A model generated the notes under the pieces. The model did no database searches. It was not told where the DNA came from and worked only from the letters and a program-made list of their open reading frames with translations. Below are positions 1-6,330 of a stretch of DNA of 19,170 bases, in pieces (positions within the stretch are counted from its first letter, which is position 1; each line of letters begins with the position of its first letter). The translations under genes and the position numbers were made by a program. The stretch spans positions 1 through 19,170 of the forward strand of contig JAEYXS010000066.1 of assembly GCA_023431185.1 (NCBI GenBank), written 5' to 3'. The stretch comes from Verrucomicrobiota bacterium (GTDB taxonomy: Bacteria; Verrucomicrobiota; Verrucomicrobiia; Limisphaerales; JAEYXS01).

Positions 1-234
1 CTGCCGGTCGGTAACGTACACGCGGCCCTTGGCGACGACTGGACCGGAGTAACCGCCGCCCACCGGCTTGCGCCAGCGATACTTCGGCCCGTCTTTGGGA
101 AAGGAATCCACGATGCCTTTCTCACGCCAGACCGCATCGCGTTGCGGCCCTAGCCAGTGCGGCCAGTCGTCGGCGTGTACGTTCACCACCGTCAGCAAGG
201 CGAGCGACAAGGTCAGCGAGAGTCTTTGCATCAT
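1..234 (-). CDS. N-terminal part of a secreted PQQ-like beta-propeller (BamB-like) protein
   Basis: Partial gene running off the left edge; 78 codons are visible with no stop. Translation from the ATG at 232-234 (a second ATG follows directly) gives a short signal peptide (MMQRLSLTLSLALLTVVNVHA) and then a mature start with W-P-H-W-L-G-P-Q-R-D. That resembles the W-P-x-W-R-G-P-x-R-D-G start of secreted outer-membrane-assembly/PQQ-like propellers common in Planctomycetes and Verrucomicrobia. A first blade follows (RWRKPVGGGYSGPVVAKGRV, then YVTDR), typical of the x-G-x-x-x-P-x-V-x-x-G-x-V-Y repeat. The protein is probably exported and folds into a beta-propeller; its ligand or substrate cannot be told. 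It diverges from the HIT gene with about 80 bp between. The family call is good but rests on one blade, and whether it is an enzyme or a scaffold is unknown. Confidence 0.75.
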   Translation of the reverse strand, partial: MMQRLSLTLSLALLTVVNVHADDWPHWLGPQRDAVWREKGIVDSFPKDGPKYRWRKPVGGGYSGPVVAKGRVYVTDRQ

Positions 235-302
235 GCGCCGAGTGTAAGGCATTTTTGCCGAAAGCAAATGCGGAAGCGCTGGTGTCAGGACGCGCCTACG
301 CT

Positions 303-308
303 TATAGT
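303..308 (+). promoter_or_regulatory. Possible -10 box directly before the HIT gene
   Basis: TATAGT (5 of 6 matches to TATAAT) ends six bases before the ATG at 315. No convincing -35 box is seen 16-18 bp upstream and no Shine-Dalgarno sequence lies between the box and the start. If it is used, transcription would begin at or next to the start codon and give a leaderless mRNA. This is only a pattern match. Confidence 0.25.
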
Positions 309-314
309 TGCAGC

Positions 315-659
315 ATGAGCAAGACGCTTTTCGAGAAGATCGCCGCCCGCGAGATCCCGGCGAACATCGTCTATGAGGATGACAAGGTCGTCGCCTTCCG
401 CGACATCAGCCCGCAAGCCCCCACGCATATCCTCATCGTGCCGCGCAAAGCGATCCAACGCATCGCCCAGGCGCAAGCAGAGGATCAGCAACTGCTCGGA
501 CACCTGTTGCTGAAGGCAGCGGAAGTCGCGAAGCAGGTCGGCTTGGAAGAGAATGGGTATCGCCTTGTCATCAATAACGGCCGGGATGGTGGCGAAACCG
601 TGCCGCACCTGCACTGTCACATCTTGGGCGGGCGGCATCTGGGCTGGCCGCCGGGTTGA
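315..659 (+). CDS. HIT-family nucleotide hydrolase/transferase (HinT-like)
   Basis: A 114-residue protein, the usual size for the HINT branch of the histidine-triad family. Members hydrolyse purine-nucleotide phosphoramidates and related adenylates in the cytoplasm, usually as dimers. The HIT signature H-x-H-x-H-x-x is present near the C-terminus (VPHLHCHILGG; His98, His100 and His102), with the central His as expected nucleophile. The N-terminal half shows the usual order: FEKIAAREIPANIVYEDD, then the strand A-F-R-D-I-S-P-Q-A-P-T-H-I-L-I-V-P-R-K. The ATG at 315 is chosen over an in-frame ATG at 255 because family members begin with a short leader before the F-x-K-I segment; the extra 20 residues look unrelated. 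It stands alone, diverging from the propeller gene. The exact substrate is not deducible. Confidence 0.93.
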   Translation: MSKTLFEKIAAREIPANIVYEDDKVVAFRDISPQAPTHILIVPRKAIQRIAQAQAEDQQLLGHLLLKAAEVAKQVGLEENGYRLVINNGRDGGETVPHLHCHILGGRHLGWPPG

Positions 660-733
660 GGTTACTGCTCAGGCAGGGGCGAACACTCCCTTTCGCTCCC
701 GCACTTCGAACATTGTGTATTCATCTGCTCTCT

Positions 734-836
734 CTTCAGGGCCAACGGCCCGCGATGTTACAGCCTAGGGAGGAGCCCGCCCCCAGCGGGCGAAGCCCTA
801 GGTAACCGGCCCGCAAACCACAAGCCCTGAAAGGGC
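734..836. repeat. Palindromic REP/MITE-like element with nested hairpins
   Basis: An approximately 100-bp non-coding element built from several nested inverted repeats. The ends pair: TTCAGGGC at 735-742 with GCCCTGAA at 824-831. Inside is a central hairpin, CCTAGGG (764-770) with CCCTAGG (796-802) and GCCCGC (775-780) with GCGGGC (786-791), loop 781-785. Each end can also fold on itself: GGGCC/GGCCC at 739-743/747-751 and GCCCT/AGGGC at 824-828/832-836. It has no credible ORF and no second copy in this window. The architecture fits a REP-like element or a small non-autonomous element mobilised in trans; repetition elsewhere in the genome is inferred, not seen. It lies next to the AT-rich gene at 926. 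Confidence 0.6.
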
Positions 837-925
837 GGGATGCTCTCCTTGCCCGTTGCCAAGCACCTCCAAACCCGCCTAACCTGCGCTAGGTTGAGTA
901 TCTGTTAACCGCCATTGAAATCTCT

Positions 926-1471
926 ATGACACCTAAGCCTGAACAGATATCAAACGCGCTGCCGCATATTCGCTACGAGATCGAGAGCTTTCTCCAAACG
1001 CCTGACTACGATCGATCAAATAAGGCATTAGAGGAATCCGTTTATTTCCGGAAAATGGCGCATTGCCGAGCGCTGCACCATTTCTTCAAGACAGAGAAAA
1101 ATAAACGTAAAGATGATGATGTTTTATCAGTAGATTTTGGGTTCCCAGCATTTGATGTGTACGAGGCCAATTCCAAAGAATGGTCGAAACGCTTCAATAA
1201 AGATTTGATGCATTTGACCTATGAACGGCTGAACCGAACACCAAACACAAAGCCATGGCCCATGGATGAATTATTTCCTCCAGTGGCTAAAAGATCAAAA
1301 GAGTTCATCAATCATATTCTCACACAGTACAACGGCAGCATGCCAGATTCCGAGCGTAAGCTCTGGGAGCGATTGAAAGCAGAAGTCGATGAGAAGTCGC
1401 CGTTACAGCAAAACACATCAAATGTGGCTGCACCAACCGTATCAAATCTTGAATTTGGTCGGCACAGCTAA
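926..1471 (+). CDS. Uncharacterised helical protein, probably acquired
   Basis: A 181-residue protein without signal peptide or membrane segment. It is rich in charged residues and probably alpha-helical. The features seen are a helix with A-L-H-H-F-F (about residues 49-54), then K-R-K-D-D-D-V-L, and later the segment N-K-D-L-M-H-L-T-Y-E-R-L (about 91-102) followed by P-W-P. This order (H-x-x-F-F, D-D-V-L, N-K-x-L-x-H-L-T-Y-x-R-L, W-x-x) resembles a family of small bacterial proteins that, as far as I know, has no assigned function; no catalytic motif is recognised. The last 25 residues look disordered. Base and codon use are clearly more AT-rich than all neighbours (AAA, AAT, GAT and TTA codons are frequent), and the gene lies beside the palindromic element at 734-836. 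Both suggest lateral acquisition. The start at 926 has no strong ribosome binding site. Confidence 0.75.
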   Translation: MTPKPEQISNALPHIRYEIESFLQTPDYDRSNKALEESVYFRKMAHCRALHHFFKTEKNKRKDDDVLSVDFGFPAFDVYEANSKEWSKRFNKDLMHLTYERLNRTPNTKPWPMDELFPPVAKRSKEFINHILTQYNGSMPDSERKLWERLKAEVDEKSPLQQNTSNVAAPTVSNLEFGRHS

Positions 1472-1533
1472 AATTAAATCCCTTTTGACTAACATTGACT
1501 CCCCAAACGTCTGATAGAGGATTGCTCAAACCC

Positions 1534-3486
1534 ATGAAAACCTTCCCGCTCCACTCATGGCTCCTCGCCCTATCCCTCCTCCTCACGCAAGGCGCACTCG
1601 CCGCTGACACTGCCTTCGTCAAATCTGCGCTGGAGAAACCCATTCTGGACATTGATAAAGCGTGGCAGGAAGTCGCTGATTACACGGAGGCCCGTGTGCC
1701 GCTGGTGCCCAAGGTGCGCACCGCCGCGCAATGGGAGAAGGAAGCGGCCCGCTTGCGTCAGGAAGTCTTCGACCGCGTCATCTTCCGTGATGCCATCTCG
1801 CAAGGCTGGCGCGATGCCAAGGTCGGCGTTGAGTGGCAGGAGACCATCGAGGGCGGTCCCGGCTACAAGATCCGCAAGGCGCGTTACGAAGCCCTGCCCG
1901 GCCTTTGGATTCCCGCGCTCCTCTATGAACCAGAAAAGCTCACCGGCAAAGTCCCCGTGATGCTCGCCGTGAACGGTCACGATGGTGTGGGCAAGGCTGC
2001 GGACTACAAACAGATCCGCTGCATCAATCTCGCCAAGCGCGGCATGCTGGTGCTGAACGTGGAGTGGATCGGCATGGGCCAGCTCCGCACCGATGGTTTC
2101 ATGCACTATCGCATGAACCAGCTCGACCTCTGCGGTGTGAGCGGCATCGCGGTGCATTTCCTCGCGCAGAAACGCGGACTTGATCTGCTCCTCTCGCATC
2201 CGAACGCGGATACTGCGCGCGTCGCTGTCTCCGGTCTCTCCGGCGGCGGCTGGCAGACCATCTTCTTCAGCTCACTGGATACGCGCGTCACGCTGTGCAA
2301 TCCCGTGGCCGGTTACTCCAGCTTCCGCACTCGCGCCCGGCACATCAGTGACCTGGGCGATTCCGAACAAACCCCGAACGACCTCGCCACCGTGGTGGAT
2401 TACACGCACCTCACCGCCATGCTCGCGCCGCGTGCTGCCCTTCTTACGCACAACGCCACGGATCAATGCTGCTTCGCCGCACCCCACGCGCTGCCGCCTT
2501 TGCTCGAGGCCGCCGCGCCCATCTATCGCCTCTTCGGTGCGGACCTGAAACTACGGCATCATGTGAACTTCGTCCCCGGCACGCATAATTATCTGCAGGA
2601 AAATCGCGAGGCCTTTTATCGTGCCATCGGCGATTACTTCTATCCGCACGATCCGAACTTCACCTGGCAGGAGATCAACGTGACGAACGAGGTGAAGACC
2701 GCTGCGCAACTGAACGTGGCGTTGCCCACTGATAACGTAGATTTCCAAAAGCTCGCGCAGGCAGCCATGAAAGACTTGCCGCGCTTTGGCGAGATCCCGA
2801 CGGACGCGGGCAAATTGAAGTCGTGGCAGAAGAACAAGCGCGAACAGCTCGCCGCCATCGTGCGGGCGCAGCCCGGCAAGGTCGTGGCCACGCAGCTCGG
2901 CATGGAGACGCGGGATCAGTTGAGTGCCATTTGGTGGGCCTTGCGGGTGGATGACGCGTGGACAGTTCCCGCCGTGGAACTCGTAAACGGCACGCCCCAG
3001 GAAACGGTCATCATCGTGGCGGACAATGGCCGCAAGACCACGCTGGCCCAGGTGGAAGCATTGCTGGCCGCAAAGAAGCGGGTCATCGTCATCGACCCGT
3101 TCTATTTCGGTGAATCGAAGATCTCGAAGCGCGATTTTCTCTATGCCTTGCTCGTCGCCGCGGTGGGTGATCGTCCGCTCGGCTTGCAAGCGAGCCAGGT
3201 GGCGGGCATCGCCCGCTGGGCGCACCGAAAGAATTCCCAGCCAGCGACGATCCTCGCGCTTGGCCCGCGTTCCAGCCTCTTCACGGTCGTGGCAGCAGCG
3301 CTGGAGGAGAAAGCCATCACGGGTGTGGAACTCACCAGCCCGCTGAAATCGCTGCACGACATGATCAACAACAACTGGTCCGTGGACAAGTATCCGGAGC
3401 TGTTCTGTTTCGGCCTGCTGGAGGCGTTCGACTTGCCGCAACTGGAAGCGCTGGTGAAACCGCGCCCGGTGGTGAAGAATAAGTAA
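1534..3486 (+). CDS. Secreted alpha/beta hydrolase (acetyl-xylan-esterase-like) with a degenerate second copy
   Basis: A 650-residue protein starting with a signal peptide (MKTFPLHSWLLALSLLLTQG, then ALA before ADT), so probably periplasmic or secreted. ATG 1534 is preferred over an in-frame start at 1495 because it begins the signal peptide directly. Residues ~20-375 form an alpha/beta hydrolase of the acetyl-xylan-esterase/prolyl-oligopeptidase-like kind. The nucleophile elbow is G-L-S-G-G-G (Ser236), the likely acid is Asp310 in N-A-T-D-Q-C-C-F, and the base is His351 in P-G-T-H-N-Y. Residues ~380-650 appear to be a second, decayed copy with parallel segments: V-I-V-I-D-P-F-Y-F-G matching M-L-V-L-N-V-E-W-I-G, and L-A-L-G-P-R-S-S at the elbow position (577-581) without the G-x-S-x-G nucleophile. 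It ends at A-L-V-K-P-R-P, before the acid and base would occur. One active site is therefore expected. The substrate is unknown; ester-linked carbohydrate is a guess. Confidence 0.85.
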   Translation: MKTFPLHSWLLALSLLLTQGALAADTAFVKSALEKPILDIDKAWQEVADYTEARVPLVPKVRTAAQWEKEAARLRQEVFDRVIFRDAISQGWRDAKVGVEWQETIEGGPGYKIRKARYEALPGLWIPALLYEPEKLTGKVPVMLAVNGHDGVGKAADYKQIRCINLAKRGMLVLNVEWIGMGQLRTDGFMHYRMNQLDLCGVSGIAVHFLAQKRGLDLLLSHPNADTARVAVSGLSGGGWQTIFFSSLDTRVTLCNPVAGYSSFRTRARHISDLGDSEQTPNDLATVVDYTHLTAMLAPRAALLTHNATDQCCFAAPHALPPLLEAAAPIYRLFGADLKLRHHVNFVPGTHNYLQENREAFYRAIGDYFYPHDPNFTWQEINVTNEVKTAAQLNVALPTDNVDFQKLAQAAMKDLPRFGEIPTDAGKLKSWQKNKREQLAAIVRAQPGKVVATQLGMETRDQLSAIWWALRVDDAWTVPAVELVNGTPQETVIIVADNGRKTTLAQVEALLAAKKRVIVIDPFYFGESKISKRDFLYALLVAAVGDRPLGLQASQVAGIARWAHRKNSQPATILALGPRSSLFTVVAAALEEKAITGVELTSPLKSLHDMINNNWSVDKYPELFCFGLLEAFDLPQLEALVKPRPVVKNK

Positions 3487-3490
3487 ATGC

Positions 3491-3508
3491 CCGCACTTTG
3501 GTGTGCGG
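3491..3508. terminator. Weak hairpin between convergent genes
   Basis: CCGCAC (3491-3496) pairs with GTGCGG (3503-3508) around a six-base loop, just after the hydrolase stop codon and before the end of hflX on the other strand. There is no T-run on either side, so it is at best a weak or Rho-assisted terminator for the convergent pair. Confidence 0.3.
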
Positions 3509-3557
3509 AAGCATGCTCTGCCGTCGCGCAAGTCACAGACCCGTATCCCGCCAAGCT

Positions 3558-4844
3558 CTAATTCTTGCCGACCACGTAGGGGGTGAACTCGCCCATGTGA
3601 TGGGGCGGGATGCGTGCTTTGAACTTCGCGGCCGGACCATCGTAATCGCGCTCGATGACCTGGGCGATGGCGTGCAGGCGGGCGATGGTCGGCGCGGCAT
3701 CATGCGGGATGGCGAGATCCACGAACTCGCGGATGGGCCGGAGCATCGCGCCCAATTCTTCGAGCAGATCCGGAAAACCAGCCCCTGTCCGTGCGGAGAC
3801 AAAGACGCTCTGCGGAAAGAGCTCACTGTAACGGTTGATGATGACAGTGTCATCGAACCGGTCGATCTTGTTGAAGACCATCAGCGTGGGCTTGCCCTTC
3901 GCCCCGATCTCTTCCAGCACCGTATCCACGGCCACGATCTGCTCGTCGAGCTTGGGATGGCTGATGTCCACCACGTGGATGAGCAGATCGGCTTCCACCA
4001 CTTCTTCGAGCGTCGCTTTGAAAGCTTCCACCAGATTATGCGGGAGCTTGCGGATGAAACCTACCGTGTCGGAGACCAGCACGTTCTGGTTCGTCTTCTC
4101 CAGATGCAAGCGGCGCGTGGTCGGGTCCAGCGTGGCGAAGAGCTTGTCTTCCGAGAGTACGCCCGCGCCGGTCAATGCGTTGAAGAGCGTGGACTTCCCG
4201 GCGTTCGTGTAACCGACGATGGAGGCGAGCGGCCACTGGCTGCGCTGGCGGCCCTGCCTTTGCGTGGAGCGATGGCGGCGCACTTCCACGAGCTCGCGGG
4301 TGATGCGCGCGATCTTGTCCTGCACGCGGCGACGGTCGGTCTCCAACTGCGTTTCACCATCACCGCGCATGCCGATACCGCCTTTCTGACGCGACAAGTG
4401 GGACCAGAAACGCGTCAGGCGCGGCAGCAGATGCTGAAGCTGCGCGAGCTCGATCTGCATCTTACCCTCACGGGTCCGGGCACGTTGCGCGAAGATGTCG
4501 AGAATGAGCGAAGTCCGATCAAGGATCTTGCACTCGAAGAGTTTCTCGAGGTTGCGGCCTTGGGCCGGAGAAAGCTCATCGTCGAAGATGACGGTGTCCA
4601 CCTCCGCCTCCCGGCACTTCTTGGCGAGTTCATCCGCCTTGCCGCTGCCGATGTAGGTGGCGGCGGCGGGAGATTCGAGCTTTTGGGTGGCGTCACCGAC
4701 GATCTGCGCTCCGGCGGTCTGCGCGAGCTGGCGCAACTCCTCCATCGAGTCCTGCAACTCCCAGGCGGTGGAATTTTTCAATTCCGCCCCCACCAAGAAC
4801 GCCCGCTCTGTTTTCCGTTGTCCTATCTCTACCAGTGCTTTCAC
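3558..4844 (-). CDS. hflX: GTPase HflX (ribosome-associated, ribosome-splitting)
   Basis: A 428-residue protein, close to the usual HflX length. HflX binds the 50S subunit and splits stalled or hibernating ribosomes in an NTP-dependent way. The N-terminal HflX domain contains T-Y-I-G-S-G-K-A-D-E-L and V-I-F-D-D-E-L-S-P-A-Q-x-R-N-L-E, followed by D-R-T-x-L-I-L-D-I-F-A-Q-R-A and the linker G-x-G-M-R-G-D-G-E-T-Q-L-E-T-D. The G domain has G1 G-Y-T-N-A-G-K-S-T (211-219), G2 T-L-D-P-T-T-R, G3 D-T-V-G-F, G4 N-K-I-D (325-328) and G5 V-S-A-R-T-G. The start is GTG at 4842-4844, the only reasonable start before an in-frame stop upstream; no strong ribosome binding site is seen. It lies 84 bp downstream of miaA on the same strand and is probably co-transcribed with it. 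In E. coli hfq lies between these two genes; here it does not. Confidence 0.97.
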   Translation of the reverse strand: MKALVEIGQRKTERAFLVGAELKNSTAWELQDSMEELRQLAQTAGAQIVGDATQKLESPAAATYIGSGKADELAKKCREAEVDTVIFDDELSPAQGRNLEKLFECKILDRTSLILDIFAQRARTREGKMQIELAQLQHLLPRLTRFWSHLSRQKGGIGMRGDGETQLETDRRRVQDKIARITRELVEVRRHRSTQRQGRQRSQWPLASIVGYTNAGKSTLFNALTGAGVLSEDKLFATLDPTTRRLHLEKTNQNVLVSDTVGFIRKLPHNLVEAFKATLEEVVEADLLIHVVDISHPKLDEQIVAVDTVLEEIGAKGKPTLMVFNKIDRFDDTVIINRYSELFPQSVFVSARTGAGFPDLLEELGAMLRPIREFVDLAIPHDAAPTIARLHAIAQVIERDYDGPAAKFKARIPPHHMGEFTPYVVGKN

Positions 4845-4928
4845 AAATAATCTACCGACCAGTCATACGTCTGCGACGTGGGGAGAACATAGCATATCGT
4901 GGACGGCTGGAAAGCCCCTCCTTTTGGG

Positions 4929-5852
4929 TCATCCCACAAGGCTTCGTTTGGCCATGACCGCCTCGCCCCAGGCGGCGACGGAGGAAGACTCATCCGCAGG
5001 CAACCAATTCACCTGGAGCTGGTTGCGGAACCAGGTGCGCTGTCGGCGGGCGAATTGCCAGGTCTTCAGTTTCACCAGCGCGATGGTGTCGGCCAGATTA
5101 CGTTCGCCACGCAGGTGCTCCACGACTTGTCGATAGCCGATGGCTTGCAGGGCGGTGCGGTTCTGCTCCAAACCCTGGGCGAGCAACGCCTGTGTCTCCG
5201 CCACCAATCCCTGCGCGAACATCCAATCTACCCGTTGATCCATGCGAGCGCGCAAGGCAGCGGCATCCCATTCCAGACCCACTATGAGGGTTTGTCGGCT
5301 GGCATCCACCGGTGGCGCAGCAGGGGCTACGGGCTGGCCGGTCAGACGGATGATCTCCAACGCGCGGATGACGCGTCGCGGATTGCTGCGGTCGAGACGT
5401 GCGTAGGTGGCCGGGTCTTTGGCCTGCAACTCGACGAGGAGCGTTTCCAAGGGAGTGGCTTCCAGTTCAGCACGCAGTTCAGCGGGTGCCTTGGGTGTGG
5501 CGCTGAGTCCTCCTTGCCAGGCTTGGAAATAGAAACCAGTACCGCCGCAAAAGATGGGCACCTTGCCATGCTGACGGATAGCAGCGACTGCGGCATCTGC
5601 CAAGGTGACAAAGCGCGCGGCATCGAAAGGTTCAGTGAGGTCCACCACATCGATGAGATGATGCGGCACGAGCGCTTGCTCGGCACGGGTGGCCTTGGCG
5701 GTGCCAAGATCGAGGCCGCGATAGACCTGCATGGAATCGACCGAGATGATCTCACCGCCGAGCCGTTGCGCCAGCTCCAGTGCGAGCGCGGATTTGCCGC
5801 TCGCAGTGCAGCCGCAGATATAGAGCGGCAAGATGTTGGAACTGGCCGGCAT
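4929..5852 (-). CDS. miaA: tRNA dimethylallyltransferase MiaA
   Basis: A 307-residue protein, normal length for MiaA, which transfers the dimethylallyl group from DMAPP to N6 of A37 in tRNAs reading UNN codons. Motifs in order: P-loop G-C-T-A-S-G-K-S (14-21); D-S-M-Q-V-Y-R-G-L-D-x-G-T-A-K (about 39-53), where Asp and Gln/Tyr form the substrate-binding D-S-x-Q-V-Y motif; H-H-L-I-D-V-V-D; F-C-G-G-T-G-F-Y-F-Q-A; and N-P-R-R-V-I-R-A-L-E-I near residue 165. The C-terminus keeps A-I-G-Y-R-Q-V and the usual R-x-x-x-W-F-R. The ATG at 5850-5852 places the P-loop at the expected distance from the N-terminus. It is probably first in a miaA-hflX unit. No membrane segment; cytoplasmic. Confidence 0.98.
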   Translation of the reverse strand: MPASSNILPLYICGCTASGKSALALELAQRLGGEIISVDSMQVYRGLDLGTAKATRAEQALVPHHLIDVVDLTEPFDAARFVTLADAAVAAIRQHGKVPIFCGGTGFYFQAWQGGLSATPKAPAELRAELEATPLETLLVELQAKDPATYARLDRSNPRRVIRALEIIRLTGQPVAPAAPPVDASRQTLIVGLEWDAAALRARMDQRVDWMFAQGLVAETQALLAQGLEQNRTALQAIGYRQVVEHLRGERNLADTIALVKLKTWQFARRQRTWFRNQLQVNWLPADESSSVAAWGEAVMAKRSLVG

Positions 5853-6330
5853 GATTGTGTGAACCGTTGCGCGGCACCATGAATGACGAAAAGCCGGTCA
5901 GGAGCCAAGCGGGGAATGCGCGGCCAGCAAATGAGTTGATACTTAAGGTGCGATGCTTAAGCCAAACTGAAGTCTTGCCACCACCGGTTGAAATGGCCGA
6001 TGACCAAGGTCAGGATCTCCTGATTCAGGGACAAGTTTTCCATGTTTTGACCGAAACTTTTGCCTGCGGCTGACGTCTAATCAAGTGACATGAAAGGAGA
6101 TTGTCAGCGGGGCCTTATGCGGCCATCTCGGGAGCGGTCACCCGCCCGGGCACGCCTTGGTATTATTCAGTGGCGACGGATGGGCGGGCGATGGAGGATG
6201 GCCGTAGAGAATGAGGTTGCCCCGGCCGGAGTTTGGGTTCATGCTTGGGCTTGTCCCGCCGTACCAGATTTAGCTGTAGAAGTCGTAAGTGCAGTACTTG
6301 CCGTAAACACAAGCGAGAAAGGGTCTGTTT
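5853..6330. other. Gene-free region upstream of miaA and the GH42 gene
   Basis: These 478 bases separate divergent genes (miaA minus, GH42 plus) and should hold both promoters. I find no credible coding region: the short plus-strand frames at 5855-6073 and 6090-6347 have no family-like content. Two small symmetric features stand out. CTTAAG occurs at 5944-5949 and again at 5958-5963, giving a 6-bp stem with an 8-base loop. CCCGCCC at 6141-6147 can pair with GGGCGGG at 6182-6188. No promoter pair good enough to annotate was found. Confidence 0.6.
6317..6323 (+). promoter_or_regulatory. Ribosome binding site of the GH42 gene
   Basis: GAAAGGG lies seven bases before the ATG at 6331. It supports this start, which also begins exactly at the M-Y-F-G-A-D-Y-Y-P-E-H-W segment typical of GH42 N-termini. 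Confidence 0.55.

Noticed and set aside
2551..3531. 326-codon minus-strand frame opposite the secreted hydrolase
   Set aside because: The plus strand carries the signal peptide and catalytic triad; the minus frame is a shadow.
3498..4850. 450-codon plus-strand frame opposite hflX
   Set aside because: It is the antisense shadow of hflX, which has all GTPase motifs; the shadow translation has no recognisable domain.
6047..6081. TTGACC and TCTAAT as a promoter for the GH42 gene
   Set aside because: The spacer is 23 bp, too long for a sigma-70-type promoter.
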